Of a stretch of DNA of 64,000 bases, positions 17,211 through 25,200 are shown one piece after another. The position numbers and the translations under genes were made by a program. The stretch lies in NCBI GenBank assembly GCA_010672965.1, contig JAAHFN010000025.1, forward strand, positions 1 to 64,000, in the 5' to 3' direction. Positions within the stretch are counted from its first letter, which is position 1, and the number at the start of each line of letters is the position of its first letter. Below the pieces are notes generated by a model that was not told the DNA's origin, did not search any database, and worked only from the letters and a program-made list of their open reading frames with translations. This DNA is from Oscillatoria sp. SIO1A7 (GTDB lineage: Bacteria > Cyanobacteriota > Cyanobacteriia > Cyanobacteriales > Laspinemataceae).

Positions 17211-18077
17211 GAGAAATTATAACTAATTACCCAATTTTTTAGGATTGCGCTCGAATAGCGATCGCTTGCCCTGCCTCGGGCTATTAGAAAAAAAGAAGCG
17301 ATCGCCCGGGGCGTCCGCCTGCCGAAATTAAAATGCTCTCAGCTCTAACTATATATATAGAAGGACGTCTGGTTATATAGAACTACAGGATAAAATTGGG
17401 AAGAGCGGACCCTACGCCCCGGAGGGCGGGCTACGCCTACGACAGGCTCAGGATAAAATTGGGAATTGGGAATTGGGAATTGGGAATTGGGAATTGTCCC
17501 CAAATCCCCTTGTCCCCAAGTCTGGTGCGCGGTGTGGCACCCTACAGAAATTGCCCCTGCGTAAGTCCCCCTCGGTCCTCTGCTTCTCCAGAGGAAAATC
17601 GCTCCTGCTATCCGGCAATCTCACAAAAATACATTACTTAGCTTCCACAAATATCTCAATATTGCGTTACATTGCTTAATTAACTGCAACAAAGAAAAAC
17701 AAATAGTTATCTAAATTATAAGTTTTGTATGGGCGCGCAAGACCTGCTCAACTCCCGTGCTAGGGCGATCGCTATGTAAAAACCGATGCGTACCGAATCG
17801 TTGGAAACCCAGACATACAGAGACTTGAGCTTTATTTTCTCTTTGGATTGGCGAGGGCAGTCGTTGCTTAGAGGACCAAAAAAAGCGTCGGAGTTGGAAA
17901 GCTAGAAGGGGTAAAGCCCCGCGCCCTCAATCGCGATCGCGATCGCCTTGCAGGAGAACTTAGCTCACAAAAAACCATACCTCGAATCACAAAAAGCACC
18001 CCAATGCGATCGCACTAACAATAGGGAGAAGAGCCGATGATAGAGACAAGCAAGCGAACGAGGTTAGAAACTGAGCT
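17211..18077. other. Gene-free spacer before nitrogenase-C-terminal-domain gene
   Basis: No convincing gene. It contains GGGAATT heptamers (about 17457-17495), a GAAAATCGCTCCTGC-type segment, an AT-rich stretch (17640-17730) and CGCGATCGCGATCGC near 17932-17945. The non-repetitive part 17740-17930 could be a leader or unannotated RNA, but I see no decisive structure. Confidence 0.4.
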
Positions 18078-18392
18078 ATGTCTGTATCTTCTTCTCTATT
18101 ATTCCAAGACCCCCAAAAATCTCCCAACATCATCGATTTGCTACTCATGCCAATTCGCCAATGGCTGGACTCTATTGAAATCAAAGATGCCAAGCTTGCC
18201 AAAAAGATATGCAAGCTAATTCCCGCGCAATGTCCGTTTGAAAGGGATGTAAAACTATTTGGCCGCGTTCTGTTCCACATTCCGCCAATGTGCAAGCTAA
18301 ATCCTTTTTACGAGCAATTTGTGGGATTGCGATTCCGGTCTTTGTGCTTCCTCGTTGACGAATGTGGCGAAGATATTAGCTCTTATTGCTAG
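18078..18392 (+). CDS. Mo-dependent nitrogenase C-terminal domain protein
   Basis: 104 residues, soluble. It matches the stand-alone cyanobacterial family named after the Mo-dependent nitrogenase C-terminus: 'LLMPIRQWLDSIEIKDAKLA' (core LRQWLD/IEIKD), 'KLIPAQCPFERDVKLFGR', 'LFHIPPMCKLNPFYEQFVG', 'DECGEDISSYC'. Conserved cysteines in QCPFER, MCKLNP, LCFLVDECGED and the C-terminal SYC could bind metal, but function is unknown and no nif genes are present here. An alternative start is the Met of 'MPIRQW' 23 codons in. Its TAG shares the four bases CTAG with the stop of the opposing collagen-like gene. Confidence 0.82.
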   Translation: MSVSSSLLFQDPQKSPNIIDLLLMPIRQWLDSIEIKDAKLAKKICKLIPAQCPFERDVKLFGRVLFHIPPMCKLNPFYEQFVGLRFRSLCFLVDECGEDISSYC

Positions 18393-19840
18393 AGATTGCT
18401 AGAGCCTTCAATGTTATGGGATTGGGGTTCTGCGATCGGGGTGCGCCGTTTTATATTTCCCAGCCAGTTAATTTTTTGCTCGGTGGAGCGATCGCCCAAG
18501 GAGCGAACTGCTATCAACTCGATATCCACGCCAACACCGGGTATTAGATATTTAGAATCGATCGGCAACTTGCCGAGATTCAGGCTGAATCTATTGTGCC
18601 TGTAGGAAATTAGCTCTGCGGGAACTTTACCCTCATATCGCGTTTGATAATTGCGGCGGCGGCGAGAGCGATCGCCCGGGCTAGTGGAACGATACTTAAT
18701 TAAAAACTCAGTTTGTAGAGCATCAGACTTACGAGCTAAATCGACCAAGCTCAAATTGAGATTTTCTCCATATTCTGCAACCCCTGCTAGAGCCAGCTTA
18801 GTCACTTCGCTTTGGCGGATAGCATGGGAAATAACCAAATCGGTCGTATCGCCTTCAAGTGGTAGTTCCGTAGCTTCCACCCAAATCTCTTCAGGAAAAT
18901 CAATTGTAACTTGTTTGTTTTTTTGTAGCGCGATCGTTACTCTTTCGCTACCATCAAAATCGCTAAGGGGTCTGGATTCTTGCCATACGACCCGAACAGA
19001 ACGAAAAATCTGCTCGATAAACTCTCGGTATTTAGAGGCAATAACAGAACCCGGTGCTAGCAGAGTCGAAGCGCCCCGGAGGACTTGCCAAATATTCTTT
19101 GATAGTAAGAATTCTCCTTCTTGCAGTTCCCGAATCGCAACGGTAACAGTGGGTTTTTCCGGCGAAACTGGTTCCGCTCGGTTAATCAAACTCAGGTGAC
19201 CTCGCCGTCCGGTAGCTCCGTCCTCCCCATCCCAGCCGCTACTGCCATTGCTACCATTACTGCAACGATACTCGCGAGTTTTGCAGCGATATTCTGGACT
19301 GCCGGGAGTGCCGCTACATTTTTTAATATCCCAATCTCTTTTCTGGCAGCGGCAACCCCGACTGCCGCGACCGCCGCGACCGCCGCGACCGCCGCGACCC
19401 CCTTGGGAACGGATGTATATTTTTTTGAGATCTTCGATATTGGTGTAATAGACAGTCAAAAAACCGCCATCGCCGCCGTCCCCGCCGTCCCCGCCATCGC
19501 CGCCGTCCCCGCCATCCGCACCGGATACATTGCGATCGCTCCGTCTCGGTTGCCTGCAATAATAGGCGCTATTGCCATCTTCCCCATCTTCGCCATCCTC
19601 GCCCTCAGAGCCCGACAAATCTAGATCTACTTCGTTGCCGTCAGCAAAAATAGTTTGATTTTCCCCAGAGCGACCGTCTCTACCATCGCGGCCATCATCT
19701 CCATCTTGCCCGTCATGGCCAAACCCTTTGAGTCCCTGGCTCCAAGCTATCTTTGGACACCAAGCTGATTCTGATGCACTTAGAGCAACAGGGAATATTA
19801 ATAGAACTACAAATAGCGAGATTTTGCCTAGAAAACGCAT
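18389..19840 (-). CDS. Secreted collagen-like protein
   Basis: 483 residues. A signal peptide ('FLGKISLFVVLLIFPVALSA') is followed by three Gly-X-Y tracts: 'GQDGDDGRDGRDGRSG', 'GADGGDGGDGGDGGDGG' and 'GGRGGRGGRGGRGSRG'. The first two are acidic and the third basic, a charge split that could guide chain register. Around residues 175-215 is a Cys-rich insert ('CRCQKRDWDIKKCSG', 'YRCKTREYRCSNG') suited to disulfides outside the cytoplasm. The C-terminal ~270 residues form a globular domain I do not recognise ('EKPTVTVAIRELQEGEFLL', 'IPGVGVDIELIAV'). A good Shine-Dalgarno (AGGAGG) lies upstream of the ATG, though its spacing is long. It probably contributes to the sheath or cell surface. Confidence 0.75.
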   Translation of the reverse strand: MRFLGKISLFVVLLIFPVALSASESAWCPKIAWSQGLKGFGHDGQDGDDGRDGRDGRSGENQTIFADGNEVDLDLSGSEGEDGEDGEDGNSAYYCRQPRRSDRNVSGADGGDGGDGGDGGDGGDGGFLTVYYTNIEDLKKIYIRSQGGRGGRGGRGGRGSRGCRCQKRDWDIKKCSGTPGSPEYRCKTREYRCSNGSNGSSGWDGEDGATGRRGHLSLINRAEPVSPEKPTVTVAIRELQEGEFLLSKNIWQVLRGASTLLAPGSVIASKYREFIEQIFRSVRVVWQESRPLSDFDGSERVTIALQKNKQVTIDFPEEIWVEATELPLEGDTTDLVISHAIRQSEVTKLALAGVAEYGENLNLSLVDLARKSDALQTEFLIKYRSTSPGDRSRRRRNYQTRYEGKVPAELISYRHNRFSLNLGKLPIDSKYLIPGVGVDIELIAVRSLGDRSTEQKINWLGNIKRRTPIAEPQSHNIEGSSNL

Positions 19841-20027
19841 CGGTCTAGAAATTCCTCCTGTTTTATCAGTCGGGATTTATGGTATGATAGCAAAGAAACT
19901 ATTCTCAATCCGGAAGAGACAATAAAGGATATAAGCGATTTTTGATCTGGCGATCGGGTGCGATACGGCTTTTGACGCAATGCCTGAATGCACCCTAATG
20001 CACCGCGATCGCGCCTTGTGTCCATTT

Positions 20028-20341
20028 CTAACTTTGTTCTTCAGAGGGTTTTGATTGGCGACGCAACCAATTGGGAAGACCTAGGGTTTTCAGGAACATA
20101 CTGGCTCCAGTGGCCAACATCCACAACAACCCCAAGCCATTTAAAAGCACATATATTGGCTCTAGTTGCTGACCCAGGTATTCTCCTTCGTGAATCACCA
20201 TTAAAAAATGGACATCATCCCGGGAGAGGCCGAACCAATTCCCAATCGGTAGGCGACTCCTGTCGTTACCGTAACGAACAAAGGAAGTAAGACAATCGGT
20301 GCCAGGATGCGGTGAAGTTTGCGCAGGCTAAGCTTAGCCAT
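20028..20341 (-). pseudogene. PepSY-type small membrane protein, frameshifted
   Basis: Starting at 20341 the frame reads 'MAKLSLRKLHRILAPIVLLP...VTTGVAYRLG' and stops after 46 codons. Shifting frame at a run of three G (minus strand; C run at 20241-20243) continues as 'NWFGLSRDDVHFLMVIHEGE', 'YLGQQLEPIYVLLNGLGLLW' and ends 'LPNWLRRQSKPSEEQS'. With one added G the gene encodes 104 residues with two membrane helices, the size and pattern of cyanobacterial PepSY-associated TM proteins (LRKLHRILAPI start, HEGEYLG middle). This is a real 1-base deletion or a sequencing error in a homopolymer. Function of the family is unknown. Confidence 0.7.
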
Positions 20342-20660
20342 TATTCTGAATTACTTGGTTGAGGATTGCAGCCTGTCTATTGTATCATTAGCGTATCAGA
20401 GCGCGATCGCCTGGTGAAACCTCCCGTAGGACGGGCGTCCCCCCTGTCCCTAGTTTGTGGGATAGGGACTTTTCGGAAGCCCCTCCTACGGGGAGTTCCC
20501 AATTGTCTGGGCAAATAGCACGGATTCAATCTAAGCACAAAAAACAAAATGACAATGCTACCAGCAAAGAACGAGCAAAACCGAACCCTCACGGACGGCT
20601 AATACCCTAATTTAAACCTTGCCAAAAATATTTACATTGCATTATAGTATAAACAAGCGC
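20342..20660. repeat. Spacer with CGTAGGACGGGC palindrome
   Basis: 20424-20492 contains the core palindrome of family D (CCCGTAGGACGGGCGTCC ... GGACTTTTCGGAAGCCCCTCCTACGGGG in pieces) without its ATATCAAATCC ends. The remainder is AT-rich; no gene seen. Confidence 0.55.
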
Positions 20661-20685
20661 AAAGATGGAGACAAAGGAGAAAATT

Positions 20686-21807
20686 ATGAATGGTACTTTT
20701 CGCATAGGCAATTTATTTGGAATTCCCTTTTATATCAATTCCTCGTGGTTCGTTATCTTAGGCTTGGTAACCCTGAGCTACGGCAGCGGATTGGCAGCGC
20801 GATTTCCAGGATTGCCTGTAGGAGTTCCTTGGCTGTTGGGATTAATAGCGGCACTTTCGCTATTCGCCTCGGTGCTAGCCCATGAATTAGGACATAGCTT
20901 GGTTGCTATTAAGCAGGGAATTAGCGTCAAATCTATTACTCTATTTTTATTCGGGGGATTGGCGACTCTGGAGAAAGAATCGAAAACACCCGGCGAAGCA
21001 TTCTGGGTAGCGATAGCCGGTCCTCTAGTGAGCTTAGTTCTCTGCGGTCTATTCGCAACCATACTACTCGGAACTGGTATTTCCGGCGCTCCGGCAGCTA
21101 TGGTGCAACTGTTAGCTTCAATCAACTTTTTCCTAGCAGCATTTAATCTTATTCCCGGCTTGCCCCTGGATGGCGGCAATATCCTCAAAGCAATAGTCTG
21201 GAAAATCACCGGCAATCCTTATAAAGGTGTTGTCTTTGCCGGTCGAGTCGGTCAAATCTTCGGCTGGATTGCCATTGCCTCTGGACTTATTCCCCTTATC
21301 TTCTTCGGCCGCTTCAACAACATCTGGAATATTTTAATCGGTTCGTTCTTACTGCAAAATGCTGGATTTGCCGCTCAGTCCGCCAGCGTGCAGGATAAAC
21401 TAGCCAACCTTACTGTAGCCGATGCGGTGACTCCTAACAGCCCGATTGTTTCTGCCGAGATATCCCTACGGGAGTTTGCTAACGAGTACGTTATCGGTCA
21501 AAAAAATTGGCGCAAGTTCTTAGTAACCGATGCAGAACGGAAACTGTTGGGGACAATTTCTGTGGATGACCTGAAGTTGGTCGCTACCTCGACTTGGCCT
21601 CAAACTCAGGTTAAAGAACTGGTACAGCCCGCTGATGCGATCGCCGTTAACTCCAATCAATCTCTACTAGAAGTTGTGACGCTCTTACAACAGAAAAATC
21701 TCAACGACGTGCCGGCTATCGACGATAATGGTGCTGTCTTAGGGCTAGTGGAAGAAGTTAGAATTAAGAGCTTGCTAGTTTCTTCCGCCCCAGGAACTAC
21801 TGCTTAG
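20686..21807 (+). CDS. Site-2 protease (M50) with two CBS domains
   Basis: 373 residues. The ATG at 20686 is preferred over 20665 because AAGGAGA (20674-20680) lies 5 bp before it. The zinc site HELGH is at about residues 66-70 within the third hydrophobic segment, and the second ligand motif is 'NLIPGLPLDGGNIL'; together they define an intramembrane M50 metalloprotease. After about six membrane segments comes a cytoplasmic pair of CBS domains ('VADAVTPNSPIVSAEISLRE', 'VDDLKLVATSTW', 'LQQKNLNDVPAIDDNGAVLG'), the SpoIVFB/Rip3-like architecture in which nucleotide binding to CBS tunes proteolysis. Cyanobacterial S2Ps are known to act in stress signalling; the substrate here is unknown. A terminator follows. 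Confidence 0.9.
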   Translation: MNGTFRIGNLFGIPFYINSSWFVILGLVTLSYGSGLAARFPGLPVGVPWLLGLIAALSLFASVLAHELGHSLVAIKQGISVKSITLFLFGGLATLEKESKTPGEAFWVAIAGPLVSLVLCGLFATILLGTGISGAPAAMVQLLASINFFLAAFNLIPGLPLDGGNILKAIVWKITGNPYKGVVFAGRVGQIFGWIAIASGLIPLIFFGRFNNIWNILIGSFLLQNAGFAAQSASVQDKLANLTVADAVTPNSPIVSAEISLREFANEYVIGQKNWRKFLVTDAERKLLGTISVDDLKLVATSTWPQTQVKELVQPADAIAVNSNQSLLEVVTLLQQKNLNDVPAIDDNGAVLGLVEEVRIKSLLVSSAPGTTA

Positions 21808-21837
21808 ATTTAAAAATTAAAGTTCTCCATCCCATTA

Positions 21838-21876
21838 AGCCCGGTTTTCTATAGAAACCGGGTTTTCTTGTTTTTT
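21838..21876 (+). terminator. Rho-independent terminator after site-2 protease
   Basis: CCCGGTTT (21840-21847) pairs with AAACCGGG (21855-21862) around a 7-base loop, followed by the T-rich tract TTTTCTTGTTTTTT. Confidence 0.85.
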
Positions 21877-21949
21877 GGGAGTATCTCAAGTATTTGAAGG
21901 TTAGTAGGCGATCGCCCTGCACATATTGTCATTTAAAATAAAAATGAGA

Positions 21950-21995
21950 CAATCTGGTTGGGGCGATTTCGCGCGAAATCGCCCCAACCAGATTG
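21950..21995. repeat. Perfect 46-bp palindrome with no loop
   Basis: Two 23-bp arms (left arm starts CAATCTGGTTGGGGCGAT) meet at the centre GC|GC without a spacer. TAGATGCATAAGTCCTA (about 22011-22026) follows, resembling a family-A end. Confidence 0.9.
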
Positions 21996-22294
21996 CCCCT
22001 GCCAGTAGCGTAGATGCATAAGTCCTATATGCTAAAACCACACCCTACACCCTAATTTTTAGCCGTGCCAATTTCCTAACTGGCACAAAGCCGAGGAACT
22101 AGGGCGACTAAACGAGGGATAATAACGAGACATAATAATGTATAGCAATACGCCGAATAGTTTAGGACAATTAAAAGTTGCCAAAGCTAGTAACGGCAAT
22201 AGGCTGTTGGCGTAGCTGCGCGCTCTTCGCGCCATAAGCTGACCGCTGACAGCTAACTGCTTACCGCTATAGCGCTATTTGCGGCTGCACGCCT
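21996..22294. repeat. Spacer with repeats shared with 28.1 kb
   Basis: The segment 'GTTTAGGACAATTAAAA(G/A)TTG' plus 'AGCTAGTAACGGCAATAGG' at about 22158-22203 recurs at about 28138-28183. Both are followed by an AGCTGACCGCTGA.AGCT...CTTACCGCTATA stretch. No gene seen. Confidence 0.6.
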
Positions 22295-25200
22295 ATGTTT
22301 CCCGAAAGCGATCGCCAGATTAAAATAGAACTTACCCTCAGTGCCTCGGAGCCTGAGATCCTAGAAAAGCTCGATGGCCTATTGCGTCTCGGTCTAATTT
22401 CCGAAGCTCGGATCGAGCATATATGTCGAAAATCCCTTAGCTGTCCCTTACCCGAAGCCCTTGCCGAGCCAGCAAGACCGGAGCTAGCAAAACCGGAGTT
22501 AGCAAAACCGGCGCTAATAACTGCAGGGCAAGTAACTGCCGAACCTTCTCCACAAAAGCCCCTAGCTCCCGCCGCTATTTCTGCAAGGAAGACTAGCGCT
22601 ACGAGCAAAAGCTCTCCTATAGCTCGGGGCGTACAGTCTTTGGTCGGAGAATTAAGCGTCCGTTGGCTGCTATTTTTGGGCATCTTTATGAGCATTGTCT
22701 CTTCTGGTGTCCTGGCAGCAGCTAAATGGGAGCAATTTCCTAGAGTCGGTCAATATTTAATTTTATTTGCTTATACCTGTGCTTTTTGGCTGGCTTATCA
22801 GTGGGGACGCCGCCAAAAAAATTTGCGCTTGACGACCCAAACCCTACAAGTCGTCACTCTGCTGTTAGTGCCAGTGAATTTTTGGGCAATGGATGGCTTT
22901 GACTTGTGGCAATCTTTGTCCGGGTGGATAGCAGTGGCGATCGCCGCCCCTACTCTCACCGCCATAATGCTTTCCAGCAGCCGCAATATCCTCCCCTCCC
23001 GAGTTCAATCTTTCCATAACATAGCTCTGAGCTATCTGCATTGGGGCTGGGCATTACCCGGATTTCCCCTGGCAGCCTCCTACTTGGGAATTGTCGGCAC
23101 TGCTGCAGCCAGCTTTTTTCTAAACAAACGAGCAAAAACTTTTCGCTGGTATAGCGGGCCAGTGGCGATCGCAGCCCGCAAGCAGAGGCGGGGACAATCT
23201 CTGGCTCTTCTATACGCCGCCGGAGTGCTGCTATTTCGAGGGATTTTTGTAGCTGGAGTAAATATCGCTCACCTGGGATTGGCCATTGGCATTGCCGGTT
23301 GGCTCCTGGCTTGGCTCGCCCAGCAGGAATCCTTTAAACAGGCGATCGATGCACCCCGCCGCTCCAACGAAGCGGGTCTATATAAAAAAGAAGATTTGGT
23401 GCTAAAACCAGCCCTTGCTCCCGGACTCGTACTTTTGGCAAGAATAGGCGGCGCTTTGTTATTCTTCGGCTGGCTGATTTCTTTTCTCGAACCCTACGGC
23501 AATTCATCCCAATGGGACGGTCCGTGGCAAGGATTGCAAGCGATCGGCGTTAGCTTTCTGGCTTTGTCCCTGCTCTGGCAAAACCTGTTGCGCTGGTTCC
23601 GCGTACCGGACTTTATTGCTATTTTTTTTATTGGCTTGCAAGCCTGGGTGACTCTGCGGCAAGTTATTCCCCCGGGAGTTCGCAATACCGCCGCCGAAAC
23701 TGGGGTGGCGCTAGCCCAAGCCGCTGACGCTCCTTTCACCGTATATAGCATTACCCTGCTGCCCTATGTCGTTATTATCGCGGGGCTGACCGATTGGCTA
23801 TACCGCTACGGCAGTCGGCAAACAAATAAAAAAGTCAATAAGGAAATCAATAGAGAAGTAGCTGGGGATAGTCCAAGCAAAACTAACTTTTCTTCCAGAA
23901 ATTGGGAAAATTGGGAAAATTCGGCAAAAAAAATAGCTGCCGATCGCGTAGCTCAAACTGGAGACTATCTGGTTTTGGGCTTGGGGATAATAATGACTCT
24001 GGTCGGCTTGGCTAATCCCACCATGCGATCGCTCAACCTATTGGCATCAACCCTAATCCTGGCAACAATAGCTTACCGGCGCATAGTTTTCGGCATTGGA
24101 CTACCTTTACCGACAGCAGCTACAGCCGGCAACCCTAACAATAGCTCTACTGCATCTAGTACAGCTAGGGACTTGCGCAGAAATCAAGTACCAGTTATAC
24201 AGTCGGATTCTAAGACTACCGTTCGGGCTGAGCGGGACTTGCACAGAAATCAAGTACCAGTTATACAGTCGGATTCTAAGACTACCGTTCGGGCTGAGCG
24301 GGACTTGCACAGAAATCAAGTACCAGTTATACAGTCGGATTCTAAGACTACCGTTCGGGCTGAGCGGAGTCGAAGCCCTAGTGCATCTAGTCCAGCTAAT
24401 AGCTTGCCATTTTCCGGTTACATTTTGGTTTACCTCGCCCATACGGCCGAACTTTTAACAGTTTGTTCGGTCATCGATCGCTTCTGGCCTGACCTAAACA
24501 TAGAAGCTTGGAGCTTAATCCTGTTAGCGATCGCTCTCGTCCAATGGACTTTGTACTTATTTCTAGAACGGGCGATAGAAGTCCCGGAATTAATCAAGGA
24601 CTCTCTAGGCAATAGTTCGGCGGCAAATCGATCGGCGGACGCTCCTTTAGTAGAGCTAGGTTGGGCGAGGTTTTTAGGGGCGATCGAACATAGCGTCTAT
24701 TTCCTCGGCGTTATTATGGCTGGACTTAGTTATTCGCTGCTAATCGAGCCCTATTCTCCAGACCCACTTCTATATTTATTATGGTTTGCGGTGCCGGTGG
24801 CTCTCTCCGTGCTGGCTTGGCAGTCGCGATCGCGGGGGGCACTCTCCGGCTGGCTCGGCGCAGTCGCCTTAATCCTGGCAAATCTTATCGCTTTAGAAAC
24901 TGTCCCAGGGCGATTGTTTGGTTTGGGTTTGGCCACCGTATTAATGCTGGTCAATACCCGAGCTATCCGACAAACCCTAGCTGCAGCTATAACCCTGGGA
25001 TTTGGCTTATTGTTCTCTATCCAGCTCCTAGCCTGGGGAGTCTTTGGCTTGCCAAAAGTCTCGGACACGGGTTGGTTTATTGTCGGCACTCTATTTCTAA
25101 TTGCTTTAGTCGCTCTCAATAAATGGGGTACTAATCGAGACGCACCAGCAAAAACCTCCCCTACTTCCCCCACTCCCCCGACACCTCCCACACCCCCCAC

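Noticed and set aside
18078-18392. Evidence for nitrogen fixation
   Set aside because: The domain name suggests it, but stand-alone copies are widespread and no nif genes are present in this window.
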